NCBI GenBank assembly: GCA_029204225.1
Contig: CM055095.1
Coordinates: 40,478,141-40,542,140 of the forward strand
Length of the DNA: 64,000 nucleotides
Reading direction: 5' to 3'
DNA from: Diphasiastrum complanatum
Taxonomy: Eukaryota; Streptophyta; Lycopodiopsida; Lycopodiales; Lycopodiaceae
In this document: piece after piece, positions 1-12,786 of the stretch
Layout of the letters: the number at the start of each line of letters is the position of its first letter
Numbering within the stretch: the first letter of the stretch is position 1
The notes under the pieces: generated by a model
The model's input: the letters and a program-made list of their open reading frames with translations, nothing else
Database searches by the model: none
What the model was told of the DNA's origin: nothing
Program-made: the position numbers and the translations under genes

Positions 1-946
1 TAAAAATTTTCAAATCAATTTTGTTTTCCAATCAAGTGCCAAGTAGCACCCGAGTCACTGAACCACCTTGAGCCATCATCAGTCTGCGAAACCAATGCTG
101 ATGAGAACACATATCTCATTATCTTCCGTATCTTTTCAGATAAGTTTTCTTGTTGTTTCGCTTTCCCTTGCTTGATGCTAGTTTTTTTCTTATAGCACTC
201 TCTCACCCAATGGCCATGCTTATGGCAATATTAGAATTTACCTTTCTTTTTCTTTTGCTTTGTAGATGACTCTTCATTTTTCTCTGAGTCTTTGTCCTTC
301 TTAAGAATATTCTTTCGATCTGTTTGCTTGCCTTTGGCCAACAATGCCTGATCTTCTTATGTGGCTTGCCTCGATTTCACCACCTCACATTTCTGTTTTT
401 CTTTTGATAGAATCTTGTGCAGATCTTCAAAGGTCGGTAATCTCTTTCTTGACGCAATGCTACTTGCAAGTATTTGTCTTTAGTTACACCACTCATGGCC
501 TCATGGACAAGCTCTACATCTCTAATGAGTTCACCAATCATGGGTAGTTGGTCCCACTATTCCTTGATTATGGTGAAAAATGATCTCGTGATCTCATTTT
601 CCTCCATGTTTATGGTGTTCAACTTAGTCTTCAAGAACATCATGCATGATGGATTCGTGGTTTGATACTGAGTCCTCCATGCTTCCCAAGCACCTTTTGC
701 CATAGCATCACTGATGTGTGCGATCACACGATCTTTCACGGATAAGTTTATCAATGATAATGTCTTTTGAGCCCTTTTGTCATATGCTCTCATATCTGCA
801 AGAGTTGTGTTTGGCCTCAATTCCACTCTTGTCCCAATATCTCGTAGTTCCTTTTCCATAAGGATACTCTTCACTTTGAATTTTTGAATACTGTAACTGA
901 ACACACTGTCCAATTCACTAGCATCTCCAAGCACGAATTTGTTCAA
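1..946 (-). mobile_element. Ty1/copia retrotransposon fossil, gag to protease
   Basis: Read on the minus strand this holds a UBN2-type copia Gag (557-946), a CCHC zinc-knuckle region near 170-240 and the start of the aspartic protease with a DSGATWHL motif near 35-60. Integrase, RT and RNase H would lie left of the window. The copy is broken. The first ~950 bases are therefore the 5' half of an element that runs out of the window. Confidence 0.8.
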
Positions 947-2980
947 ACCTACTAGTGATCTTGGTAAGAACTACGATCCGTGAATTGATGCAAGACAAGA
1001 AATTCACTCTAACAACATATTCTTTTGAGATAATCTTCGGTTGAGATGTTGGAAAATAGCACTCTTTGAGAAATATTATCTCTTAGAGTTACCTGAGTTA
1101 CAAGGTTCTCAATTGAAAAAGTATTGTTTACAGATTGTGTGAAATCTGTAGAGATATGCTATGTAGTGAATCATTGTAAGATCACGATATCTTTGCACAT
1201 TTTCTTACTCGTGTAGATTTACAACGAGTTCCTTGGACTGAATTTATATGCTTGCATAAAATAATCAATAAAAACATAACCATATTGATGGGAATTGTTT
1301 GAAGACAATTACTCGTAGGTAATTATTGCTCGATGAAAGTACAGTGCTTAGGACCCTAAATGGATCTACGAAAGATCTTCAAGAGTAACTGGTACTATCA
1401 ATCTATTGCAAAACTAGCACTCAAATCTTGATCTAGATTGGCAATTTTGATCTAAACAAGCAAGAACAATCAATTTTTGATCAAAACACTGAATCACCAC
1501 ACGTGTGAGAATCAGTCTGAAGTACGACCTAATATCATAGAATCAACTTTATTAAGTTTAGATTGCATTTACATCAAAAAATTTCCAAAACAAGTGGGTA
1601 AAAGCTCCAAATTGTCAATCGCTCCAAAATCGTGATCTCTCTCAATGGGCTTTTTCACACATGTGAGGACTCTCAAATCATGTGGTTGATCTTCTAAGGT
1701 AGGTGTGATTGCACATAGATCTACAAGATTGATTTACACAATCTCGATTGACAATTCTAAGGCAAGAGCACACAAAACATGCATCAATCATTCAACATGT
1801 ATCATTCACTATGAGAGACCACTTTTGAAGAGAAAACTAACTATGTAATTAGCTTGCTCTCGGGTAGAGAGAGAACGTACATGAGGCACTCAAGTAGAGA
1901 GAGAAGATGGAGACAAAACTAGGTCTAGAAGCTCTCAATCTCTTCAAAAAACTTAGTGCAAATGAGCTCTCTTTCACTCTCTAATAGTAGCTCGAGTTCC
2001 AAGAGGAGATGTCATTATGTAATATGATTGGATCTCTTACATAGCACCTCTAGATTTGACTGGTCCATTGGGTTGTCACTCCTAACATATGATTGGACCA
2101 TTTTTGTGCATCTCTCTCTTCTGATTGGTCACATGACAACATTACAACATCAAAAGACATGTCACTAGCCCTCTATCATCATGCCAAATGTCAAAGTTCT
2201 ACACTACCTCGAGCTAAGTCAAAGCTACTTTTGGCCTAGCCACCTATTAACATGTGTACAAGGGGTATTTTTGGCATAGGACCCCCAAAACTCAAGTTTA
2301 AAGCCTATTGACTATTCAAACTCAACATAAATGAACTAAAATGATTATGCCTACCCTCCACACATGGGAACATGCTCCACACATGTGAGATTTACATATG
2401 TACATGAAATTGCAAAATACTTGAGCTAGATTTTGCCTATTCTTCACAAGTCCATGCACCTAGGAGACTGATATTAATATGAACAACTTCGTCAAATCAA
2501 GTGATTATTATGAACATCATGTTCTATGGACACTAACTTGTGCAACTTTATACAAAAGATATGGAGGCATAATATAACAAGCATGCTCCTCTTTTAGAGT
2601 CTCCCATTTTCATGTCTTTGGTATCTGCACATTGATGTTACCTTCATTTCTAAACAGTCTGTGATGATAACCAATTAGCTATTCTAGATTTCTATGATAT
2701 ATCATAATGACTTTTAAGTAGCTATCATTCATTTTGTTACGAAATTTGTTCGATCTACATTCCATAAAGCAATCACATCATAAACTAGGTTAATCATACT
2801 AAACATAATGACAAAAAGAGAAACGTCATAGACACCCATTTTAACTTTTGAGAAACAATGATAATCATAATGACTATGATATTAATGATTTGGATATTTA
2901 TTTGAAAAATGTGACAAGATCAAACTAAAAAGACTACCATTTCAAAATATCATGCTACATATGCTCGAGAAAACTCTAGA
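947..2980 (-). other. Gene-free stretch, probable copia leader/LTR plus flank
   Basis: No protein-coding signal is seen. A TGTTGGAAAATAG start at 1044 on the plus strand resembles a copia LTR terminus, placing the upstream LTR of the minus-strand element to its right. The other LTR end was not located. The rest is AT-rich sequence without recognisable features. Confidence 0.3.
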
Positions 2981-3569
2981 AAATGTGTGCCAACTTTGGA
3001 TGTTTGTTTTTCTTATTTGAGAGATGTGAGAAAATATGCTAATTTTTTGAAAGCTACTATAATCAGAGTGATGTGTTTGATTGTCAATCACAAACGATCG
3101 CTTTATGAGATACTTCCAAGTTATGAGATGAAAAATGCAAAGCCCAAGATCAAGTATTATGGGACAAGGCCTAATCTTTGTGGGCTTAAGTCATGGGCAA
3201 ATCATAGAGATAAGGATATTTGTTTTGACAAATGCTACAAAAACAAGTAGAGTCAAGGGTTCACATAGAGTTCCTAACCTTCTCTCTTAGCCATTCCATT
3301 AACGGGGCAAAAATTCCTTGCTTCAAGTTCCTTCTTTGATTTGGAAGCTTTATTTCTGTAGTATCCAAGAGCTGGGAAGCATAAAATCTCAAACTTCAAG
3401 TGAACATGCCTTCCTAGAAGTGTTGCTTGCTTAAAACATGGGCCTGTCTACGTGGGTTGGGTGCATGCATCGCTTACCCATAAGTTTGTCCAACAACAAC
3501 AATTGGCTAAAAAGCGAAACGTTGGCAACTTGACAACATTGTTGCAACTACTCCCATGGAAAATCTCTC

Positions 3570-3570
3570 C

Positions 3571-3617
<47 letters not shown>
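3570..3617. repeat. (CT)n-(AT)n compound microsatellite
   Basis: About ten CT units run directly into about thirteen AT units. A simple sequence repeat at the outer edge of the unnamed repeat family that begins here. Confidence 0.95.
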
Positions 3618-4216
3618 ATGCATGGCTAGGGTTCCACCCTTCCAAGTGGCTTGTCATGTATCATACATATCACATAATCTTCTTTAGTTTACTTCTTTTA
3701 CTTTCGTGCGCGATGCTAACAACTAGAATTCGAGGATCAAGATTTGGCACCTGCTCATGAGTTCTTTGTTTGTGTAAGGCTATTAGAGGCGGGAATAAAG
3801 TGACTATCAAATAAATCTTGCATTGTCATTCACTCGAGGGTTAGAACATTCCAATAACTCTACCAAAATCTTCAAGTCAACACTAACATCATTTGTAACT
3901 CATGAGTTTGAGTGTACATACATTGAAAACAAGCATAGCTAGGTACTATAAATGGCATGACGAGGTTGAAATGATGAATAGAATGAAGTTCATGTTGTGT
4001 CGATTATGATTATGTTTGTAAGTTGAACTCGACACAATTCCTAAAAATCTAAGCTAAAAAAACATGAATGTAGCCATAATCCAATTTATGACTAGGTTAC
4101 ATCCTTAGTGCTTGTGGAGTGTGTCCCATGTGAAGCAAATCTTAAAATATCTAAGTATCTTTTGAAATTTCAAGGTCTAGGTCATGATTTATTAATTTGT
4201 GATAGCAAACTATTGT

Positions 4217-4635
4217 GATCCATACTTTGAAATCAACACCTTAAAGTCAAATTGTTATGCCCAATTTTAGAAGTTAAAATGATTGATTGGATTTTCTTAG
4301 TTTTAAAAAATATTCTTCACTTCAATCTTCTAGAAGGCGTCACACAAACTTACAAAAAAAAAACTGCTATTTGAGTGATTACATTGTTTAATTGTGATAG
4401 TCACCAATCTAAAGCTTTGGTGACATGCAACTCCAAAATGCGATCCATACTTTGAAATCAACACCTTAAAATCAAATTGTTATGCCCAATTTTAGAAGTT
4501 CAAATAATTGATTGGATTTTTTTTTTTTTTTTTTGTTTTAAAAAACATTCTTCACTTCAATCTTCTAGAAGATGACGTCACACAAACTTACAAAAAAAAA
4601 AAAAAAAACTGCTATTTGAGTGATTACATTGTTTA
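4217..4635 (+). repeat. Direct duplication, ~180-bp unit, two copies
   Basis: Copies at 4217-4390 and 4442-4635 share the sequence from GATCCATACTTTG to ACATTGTTTA. They differ by substitutions and by the length of T and A runs. A ~50-bp spacer separates them. The duplication lies wholly inside the part of repeat copy A that copy B lacks. Confidence 0.85.
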
Positions 4636-4657
4636 TATCATCATTATTTCTTGGGAA

Positions 4658-4741
4658 CCAACGGGGTTGGCTTAGTTGGTTAGCTTGACATCCAAAGTTT
4701 CTTTGGTCTTAGGTTCGAGCCTCCCCTTGGAAACCAAGAAG
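4658..4741 (+). mobile_element. Very short tRNA-derived SINE with 16-bp target duplication
   Basis: The insert holds a pol III A box (TGGCTTAGTTGG, 4668-4679) and B box (GGTTCGAGCC, 4712-4721), starting 44 nt apart as in a tRNA gene. It is flanked by perfect 16-bp direct repeats, CATTATTTCTTGGGAA, at 4642-4657 and 4742-4757. An intact target duplication around a promoter-bearing insert of only ~84 bp is what a recent LINE-mobilised SINE or tRNA retrocopy leaves. There is no clear 3' A tail and the cloverleaf is not convincing, so a functional tRNA is unlikely. Confidence 0.75.
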
Positions 4742-5768
4742 CATTATTTCTTGGGAATTGGTACACTATGCAAGAACCATTCCAAAAACCACCAAAAATA
4801 GAAAACGAAATACCTATGGTTTTCTAGATCATGAGCACAATATTGAGAGCATTTGGTATTTCACGCCTTGCAAAAATGACTCCTCAAACAACAGCTCCAA
4901 AAAACTCTTCAATCTTCAACAATTCAAAAAACAATGACCTTTTATAACTTGCACATAGTAGAAACACAATTTATCTGGCCTCGCAAAAAACTTAACAAAC
5001 TGTAAGCTGTCAAAATAAAGTGGGGTGGTGTTTCTAATAAAATTCGGATTGAAAGTCTTGTTGCAAATTTGGCTTGTGAAATTAACGAAAAACATATATT
5101 TTGGATTTCTAAAGTGCATATAGTTATCTAAAACATCAACCAAAAATATTATGTGTCCACTAGATGTGCACCACTGCAACTAATAATTTATTTTTAATAT
5201 GTAGGAGTCAATGTTGTAGATAGATTTAAAGGACGAGAAAGAACAATTCTTCAAAATAAGCCTAAAGTTGATGATTTAAGTCTAGAGATCTATGTTGTGT
5301 TAGCTTTAATTTAAAAGTTGACAACTGATTATTTTTAAGAATCATCTATATGTACTTTGTCATCATATGTTTTGAGTTTACTCTACAACCATCACCCTCA
5401 ACTCATTTTTAGCACCAAAATTTGATTTGAAATATATTTTTTTGTCAACATTGTCTATTGATGTGAAGGAAGATATACTGATTGACTACGATGAAAAAGA
5501 CAAGCATTCAAGTTAGACAACCGAAAAAGAGTGTTCATTATATATCAAGTACTAAAATTAAGAGGTGTGAAAATTACCATCACAATGGAGGTGTATGGGT
5601 AGAATTGGTGACTACCACCAAAAAGGTGCAAGCTTGAATTTCAAGCTCTATGCAATGACATCTAAGGAGCTTAGCTCTGAAATGACATTACAAAGTTGTA
5701 TATATAACCACTAGTTGCTTAACATGTATGGAAAAAAAAAAACATTCCCTTGAAAATATATTTTGAAT

Positions 5769-5845
5769 CTTGGTTTCCGGGGGGGCCTTAAAACTGGGAC
5801 TAAAGAGATACTTTGGATGCCAAGATAACCAACTAAGCCAACATG
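5769..5845 (-). mobile_element. Second, diverged copy of the short SINE
   Basis: On the minus strand the A box TGGCTTAGTTGG is kept (5829-5840 on the plus strand), followed by the same CATCCAAAG core and the same GGAAACCAAG end as the copy at 4658. The B box has decayed and no clear target duplication remains, so this is the older insertion. Confidence 0.6.
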
Positions 5846-6419
5846 AAATGAACCAAGTTATGTACACATACTTAATAATAGTCTTTTTAAAAAAAAATTG
5901 AATTTTGCCTTTCAAAATTCATGTCTCCATATATTGTTTCATTTTTGTTTATAGTTGTTTTATGAAGTCAATTAACTTGGTTTGTCTGATGTAAAAAAAT
6001 TTAGAATACCAAACAAGGTTTAATCTTTTTTAGATTAGAGGCACAAAAAGAATGTTCAATGTTACTAGGCATCTCACTTTTGTTAGTTATTTAGTTGCTT
6101 CCCCAATTCTTGATCCTTGTAACAAGGTTGCTCATACTAGTTGTCTAAGTTCTAACTAGTTGTATATATTCCATACTATGGAGGTACTGATTCTACAGTA
6201 GTTTGTAGGATTCAATCGTTGCACTGTCCAAGGATTAACAAAAATACAACATAAGGTAATTCACATTTTGATGTCCTCCAAATAAGTGTTATGTTGGTCT
6301 AAGGCCTGGTCTAGAGGCAAATGAGTTTAACATATTGCCTCATTCCTCAACGCCATGGCTACTACCCATAGAAATTATAGTTGCACAATAGAAATCTGCA
6401 GATGTACAAAGTGGAGGAT

Positions 6420-6840
6420 GCCTCGAGGCCTCTAGCTTGTACTCCTTATTGAGAGTCATCTAGTTTGTTCTCCCAATTCAGAGAGTCTAATTATGTTATG
6501 TTTCAGACTGTGAAGATAAAAAAAAAGTTGCATGGTCTTTGTACATGGGTTTTAGACTCTGCAGATTCGGATTGACAAGTTAGCATTACCATGTCTTCAA
6601 CCTTCCCAAGAAAAAACTTTACATAGGGTAGCAGGCCTCGAGGCCTCTAGCTTGTACTCCTTATTCAGTGTCATCTAGTTTGTTCTCCCAATTCAGAGAG
6701 TCTCATTATGGTATGTTTTCAGACTTTGATCAAAAGTTGCATGGTCTCTGTACATGGGTTTTATACTCTGCAGATTCGGATTGACAAGTTAGCATAACAT
6801 GTCAACCTTCCCAAGAAAAACCTTTACAAGGGTAGCAGGC
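6420..6840 (+). repeat. Tandem duplication, ~210-bp unit x2
   Basis: Units at 6420-6634 and 6635-6840 both start GCCTCGAGGCCTCTAGCTTG and end GGGTAGCAGG, with roughly ten scattered differences and small indels. There is no reading frame in it. A modest, not recent, local duplication downstream of the GTE gene. Confidence 0.9.
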
Positions 6841-8863
6841 TAAACCATTTTGGGGGTCTCACCCCCTGACTACCATATTCTTATCTCTCCTTAAGGCTGA
6901 GGCTAAGCATAAGGAGACATCCAAGAAATCAAAATTAATTCCATTACTCATGATAAGTGCTATTCATACAATTTATTTGAACCTTGATCGTTACTGGGCC
7001 CTACTTTTTTTTTTCATAAATACAATTGATGTTTCGTAACATAGGTCGTCCAATGGAGAACTAGTGACTTTTGTACAATGTATATAGCTCAGCCAATAGC
7101 ATTTCAATGTAAAGGCACACCACGCAGGGAGGCCCTTGTCCAATAGTAACCAGGCACAAAACCCAATGGTTCTGTTGGATCCTTTGATCTCCTCATGAGC
7201 ACACTGGTGCAAGAGCAAACAGAAGTGGGAAACCAGCATTTACGTTCTATATACAAGCGCCGAAAAAATTACAACCTTGTGCAAAGCTGAAGATCCACAA
7301 TACAAGAAAAGAAAACCATGACTAGTTTGCTCCAAAGTGATAGTTGCTCAAAAATACATACAAAACTTCAACCTCCACAACCTCAGAAAAGGACCAAAGG
7401 CTGTCAATCACCAAGTTTATTGAGGGAGCCCTATTTTGGATTTTGCCTTTTAGAGTACACAATCTGACCTAAACATCAAAGTGCATTGCTCAGCTGACCA
7501 AAGCCTGCCTCTACTGTTACTGTGCTCTGAAGTCTTGGGAAAGATTTATTTCCAAATTGCACTCTTGTAGTTGGCTGAGGGCTCCCAATTTACCATCCCC
7601 ATCCATTTCAGATGGGCTCTACTTCACCCCAGGTGGCTTCTGGACTGGCATTTCATAGAAACCTAGCCTAAGAGGTCTTCAGCTGTGGAAAAAGACGGCC
7701 TGGCATCTCCTACAAACCAAGCAACTGATTTCTGCACAGAAAATCGGCTGTTATTACTGCTCTTCCTGGAATTTTTGCAACTCTCCAGTAACATCCAAAT
7801 TGGAAATAAAGGTCAGACCCAAATAGTAGCCTGAAAGGTTGATGCCACGCCATCTTCACTATCAGTGATAGATCTGCAGCGGTAAGTGCATTAACTTCTA
7901 TTTACACATAAACCTAGCGTCTAAACCCAGATTTAAGATAAAAAGGTAAAAGGATCTGAAGACAATCTTCATTAAGATCGTCTTCACTTGAATAAAATGT
8001 CCTTAATTAAATCTTTTCACAAAACAATACACAGCAAGCGTCATTATGAACAGGTTTGATTGGGCCTCATTATCAAACATAGAATACTATATATATTTTG
8101 CATCCAAAGGATTTTCTTCCTGATTTCTTGCGTGCTACCCCTAAAATTGTCATAGCTTTTTTGCATGTTCAGGTACAAAAAGAGATCCATGTAAACGTCT
8201 TACGAACAAAACGACAGTAAGAAAGCTATCTTTTACTCCTATGATGATGTTGACTCACTTTTGGTGTCTTGTCTTGCAGCATTAATAGCAAGCCTTGGTC
8301 TTTTCCATAGTCACCAAAATATCAATCTAGTAAATACAAACATAGGTTTTACATTAAAATGGAAGACTGATCGTCCTCCCTCTTTGATGAACCACCAATG
8401 GTGGCCCTAACAGGAGTGCAACACAAGTTTGGAGAAAGTAACCTTTCTACCCAATTCATGACTAGCTACAAGAAGTTAATTTCTAGCAATAAAAAAATTA
8501 TTTCAATTTAAAGAATCTGACATGCTTCAGCAACAAATTTTTCATGAAAGACAAACTGGACATCACACTCACCTCTTGTACCCGCAGTTGAAGGAGTTAT
8601 GCCACGAAAATTACAGCACTATAAACTTTGAAACTCCTGTGGGCATCATGCTGGTAGAATCGTCCACTTCAAAGGCAGGCCATCTTAAGACCTGCAAATC
8701 ATAGCACATGACAATAACTACAAACATCCAACCTCAACTGAAAATCTAAAACATGAGTTAGGACACTTGTTCATAAACCTCAAGCATCTCAAATACGTGT
8801 TCTAGAAGCATGTGCCATGTACCAAAATTCTCACCCTATGATGCAGAGAGCTCCTTCCATACT
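6841..8863. other. Region downstream of the GTE gene; no protein gene
   Basis: This lies 3' of the minus-strand GTE stop codon. No credible coding exon is seen on either strand. Part of it is probably the 3' UTR: a TTTATT (AATAAA on the minus strand) at about 7417 could serve as a poly(A) signal, but the transcript end cannot be fixed from sequence. Confidence 0.4.
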
Positions 8864-11306
8864 TCATGGCATGGGACCTCCAGATTGAATATCCCCAGCA
8901 TCAGATTCACTACCACTTGAACTACCAGAATCTGAATCTGCAAAATCGTTCAAAAATGATTGTTAAAAATATATAAAAATTTCAAACAGACCTGAAGTAA
9001 ATCATTGTCTACACAGCTGCTGATTGTCTGTAATAAGAACTGCTCTCAATCCCTTTAAACGATTGAAGGAATAGCGCAGAAATATGCCACCTACCACTTG
9101 ATGAAGACCCAGAATCACTGCTGGAGCTACTTGAGCTACTTGACTTTTCAACAGCGTCCTTTTCAACAACCACCGGGGGAAATTTTGCTGATGGCATATC
9201 GTCATCTATGTCGACATCCTCCTCCACCACATCATCTGGAATGGCAACAGCACATCATGTCATAAATATCTGGTACAAACACTGGAAAGACGTAGTAACA
9301 CAACTATCTAGGCCACACATCAAATAGCATTCATGAAATATTGACAAAGGAGAAAACTCACTTTTTCGATTCTTGATCACCGACGTAGTATCACCATGTC
9401 CAAATGCATTCTATAATGGACAATACTAAATGTCAGCAACCACATTGCAACAACATGATTAAATTTCAACAAATGTAGAAGATTAAAGCTTAGTAACTTC
9501 ACTACATAGAGCTTCCATCTAATGTACCTCTGCATCGCTTCCGGCTTGTATGTGATGCATAGCTTTTGCCTCAGTTGGCCTCTTCCTGGTCTTCTTCACA
9601 TTCTTCATGCAGTTTGTGACATACTTATGCAGTTCCCACAGCGTATCATTGTCGACAGCATCAATATCTACCTCTATCTCCAAGCTTGCATCACCAATTT
9701 GACTTTGACTCAGACTCGGATTCCTCCTTTTAATTATCTGAATTATTTCTTGAGTCTTGTCCCCAGGAAGTCTTTCCAAATTGACACTAAGCTGACTCTT
9801 TTGAGCAAATGTCATTTCTCTCTTAGGAACTTTCCTTTGAGTAGATGGTGCCACTGACCTTGCAGGTGCCATATGTTTACTATTGCTGTTATTTGTGAAC
9901 GAATTAATCTGATCCTCGATACTTCTGAGGTGGCGTTGCAGATCTTGTAGCTGCTGACCTTTGCCCTGACGCTCTGAATGAGTTTCATCTTCAACCCTCA
10001 TTTTCAGACTCTCTTCCTCGAGCTTTTCTTTTATGCTTTTCCATCTTTCTTCAAAAATCTTCCGCAGAATGTCCGCCATGGCATGGACATCATTTTCTTT
10101 AGGATTGTATTTCATTGCATTGGAAAATGTTAGCCGGACATCTTCAGCAAACTCCATTGGAGACTGATACTGCCCACTTTCGAATTTTTTCTTAACAGTT
10201 CCCAAATCCATTGGCTTTTTTATGACCTTATGATAATCAGGCAGCCGCAGCTTCACAGCATCAACTGGTGCATTGAACACCCACCCATGTTTATGTGTCA
10301 TGAGTTTTTTCAACACTGTACCACACTGTTTCATAATGTCTGCCATGCGCTTACTTCGCCCCAACTGAATTTTCTGCCACTTTAGATCAAGATCCTCATC
10401 TTTACCTTGGCTTCTCTTAGCTCCAGACGCAACTTTTGGCTTCAGCTTCTCTGGTGGAGGCATCCTGTCCTTACCTGAGAGGAATTCTGAATTCAAATAC
10501 AGCTGATTAGCTTTGGGGGTTCTTTTCTCTTTCCCAATGGCGCCAGGAGTTCCAATGCCTTCTGTCAATAGAAAATTGGCTTCCCCTCCCAACCTACTAT
10601 TGTGGGCGAAGTGTATATTTCCAGCAGGCGTAACAGGAGGCTCTGATGTGACCTCTTTCTCCATCGAGCATCTGTTTTCAGTTCTGGAAAGGTGTGCATC
10701 ACTGTGGCTGGTGTGAAAGCCCATAGAATGAGAAACCGACTTCAGCTGATGTTCTTTTGCCTCCAGCTTTAGGGATAAAGACCTCACCTGCTCCAAATCT
10801 AGTCGCAATTTTTTTCTTAATTCTCTTCTCTCCTCTTTAGACAGAGAAGACAAGTTCGCCCTTCGAACTACCCCCGCACTATCTGATTCTTGCAAGACAT
10901 TTGCATTCAAGCTAACGGACTTCCTTTTAAATTTTGACTCATCATAACCAGACTCAAACTGCGATTTTGGGTAGCCCAAGGGCATGCTCTCATGAACTCC
11001 AGTGTACAATCTCCCATGATGCATCCCATCAGAGTCTGCCACTGCTTCAGAAGCGTCAACAGCTGCAGCGGAACTATGCTGGTGAACTGTCCTATCAGGC
11101 AGCCGGGAAGGCCTTGCTGGGGGGACAGAGGCACCTGCGGCACTTTTATCCCTGGATCGCCACGAGGGTGGCGCTCGGGGGTTTTCCAAAGCATCTGACA
11201 GCACTGCATTGTAACCCTTACTACTCTTTGGCTTCTTCATAAAGGAGTCAAAACTTAAAGCGCCTTGTTTCTGATACTCGGCAGTGAAAACAATCGCAGA
11301 AGCCAT
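8864..11306 (-). CDS. BET-type bromodomain transcription regulator (GTE family)
   Basis: Coding exons on the minus strand are 11306-9528, 9410-9362, 9235-9095 and 8937-8864. All junctions are GT-AG, phases agree, and the product is 680 aa. Visible parts: a basic/Leu-rich helix near residues 150-185 (SLSKEERRELRKK), a bromodomain at ~325-425 (YHKVIKKPMDLGTVKKKF, then YNPKENDVH with the acetyl-lysine-binding Asn), an extra-terminal NET domain at ~497-569 (FAQKSQLSVNLERLPGDK), and a Ser/Asp/Glu-rich C-terminus. This order is that of plant GTE proteins, which bind acetylated histones in the nucleus and recruit transcription machinery. The first ATG after the 5' UTR intron is used as start. Nothing looks broken. 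The subfamily (GTE1/GTE4/GTE8 type) cannot be decided here. Confidence 0.93.
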
Positions 11307-12010
11307 ACAATGCTGTCAAGCACACATTCTTGGCACAAATCTTGCTTAACCCTTCTTTCCAAAAAGCATTCAGGAGCAGGAGGATATAAATGAAGAAATA
11401 AGACCACAGAAATAAAACCTGGATTCAATTAATCATGATACTATCAGCATAATACTATACAATCACAAAGAAAAAAAAAATTAACGGCTATGAGTTCAAA
11501 AATCGTTCAAGAAAAATGCAGCAGCAAAAACATTTCGAAGGAATCAGGGTAAATACCATCTTCCAATAATCACATCCCTATAACAAATCATTTGGACACA
11601 GATTTCTGAGTACAGATTACAGAGATCTAAGACTGAAACCCTCAAGATCGGTTTGCTGTTCGTGACAATCTAACCTAGCTTGAACAAGTAAGCCTACCTG
11701 GAGTTGAGACTATAAGAAAACGGCAAAACGAAAGGATGTGAGTGACAAACGGATCGATCCACCAGGGCTGAAGATTTAGCCATTACGCAACATTATGACG
11801 AAACGAAATGCAGAAAAAAGCACAAATTCGGGAAAAATGCACATGCACAGGAACGGCGAGCCTGGGTGGGGGGCCACAGGCAGCGATGGCCTCCCTCCCA
11901 GCCCTTCTGGCTATGGCTATGGCTATGGCGTGAGGATGCAGCGATGAAACCCCAGCAGAAGAGGAGAGGGTTACAAGAAGAAGATGTGGAAATGGAGGCG
12001 AGCGAGCGAG
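11307..12010 (-). promoter_or_regulatory. GTE 5' UTR with an inferred intron at 11313-11697
   Basis: A donor CTCCAG|GTAGGC (exon edge 11698) and an acceptor CTTGACAG| (exon edge 11312) bracket a ~385-bp intron just upstream of the ATG. The leader right of 11698 is pyrimidine-rich and comparatively GC-rich and contains a GGCTAT hexamer repeat near 11909-11927. A CTTTAAGAAC-like element near 12015 may mark the core promoter. Splice sites are inferred; cDNA would settle them. Confidence 0.5.
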
Positions 12011-12146
12011 GTTCTTAAAGGGCTTCACGACGAACGCCGACCGTCCGATATCGATCGGACGGTGCGATGGAACGGGCAGTCGTGGAAGACTCGGGCTTAA
12101 TCGAGGCCGTCGGATTCAGAATTGACGGTGAAACTGACCGATGCTG

Positions 12147-12312
12147 GCCACGTGGCTGTACGGGCAAATGAGGAGCCTGCCCGTGGTTTTTCGCAGAAAC
12201 CTAAATATTCCAGCCCATATGTAAGATTTTCAAATTAAAGGTCTGAAAATTTTATGTGCTGGGAGAGAGAAGGTACGGGGAAATTATCGATGGCGCGGCA
12301 ATGCCACGTGGT
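12147..12312. promoter_or_regulatory. Two G-boxes upstream of the GTE gene
   Basis: A perfect palindromic G-box GCCACGTGGC at 12147-12156 and a second GCCACGTGGT at 12303-12312 lie ~140-300 bp upstream of the inferred transcription start. CACGTG cores are bound by plant bZIP and bHLH factors and are typical of light or ABA response. Functional use is inference. Confidence 0.55.
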
Positions 12313-12649
12313 CCCTTTGATTACGATTGGACGACAACAAGCATTCATCACCCTTGGAAGATTGTGGGCTTATGACTATCGGCCACCAGAATTGAATGAC
12401 GGAGAGCCCCTCCTTGACTACCATTAGATAGAATTTAGATACCAATGAGCATCCACCACCTTAGATGGCGGTCGGCTCCTTTCTCACACAACACTCACGA
12501 GACAAAATTCAACTCCTGAATTTATCATTTTTAATTTCACTGTAATCTATTTTGCTCTTCTCAAAATAACTAAACCCATGCATTACGTTTAACAAAAGTC
12601 TTAATAAAATATATGACATTTTTGAAAAGAGGAGCTTATTTTGCAACAA

Positions 12650-12786
12650 GGGTGTACACGCGCCTTGGCCCCCCACCCTCATCCAATGATGTAAAATGCT
12701 TGCAAGGTGTGAGATTCCATCATGATCTCTCCACCATCAAAGAACATTTTGCACGGTGAAATGAGGGTGGAGCCCTTGCTACACCC
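12650..12786. mobile_element. MITE-like inverted repeat, ~137 bp
   Basis: The left end GGGTGTACACGCGCCTTGG, followed by CCACCCTCAT, recurs inverted at the right end (ATGAGGGTGG, then a run ending CTACACCC). The element could fold into an imperfect hairpin. There is no coding content. The target duplication is unclear, so the superfamily is not assigned. Confidence 0.5.

Larger units (their letters stand above)
3605..5325 (+). repeat. Unnamed interspersed repeat, copy A
   Basis: Segments 3605-3955 and about 4970-5325 match, in reverse complement, the stretch at 14500-15170. The match is clear by eye (for example the TTTAGTTTACTTCTTTTACT stretch and its complement). The intervening ~1 kb (about 3955-4970) is absent from copy B. 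No coding capacity or terminal repeats were recognised, so the class is unknown; it could be a non-autonomous transposon or a segmental duplication. Confidence 0.7.

Noticed and set aside
4658-4741. A functional tRNA gene
   Set aside because: A and B boxes are present, but no convincing acceptor stem or anticodon arm, and target duplications show it is an insertion.
10907-11242. Several 67-102 codon frames overlapping GTE exon 1
   Set aside because: Alternative-frame and antisense shadows of the bromodomain gene.
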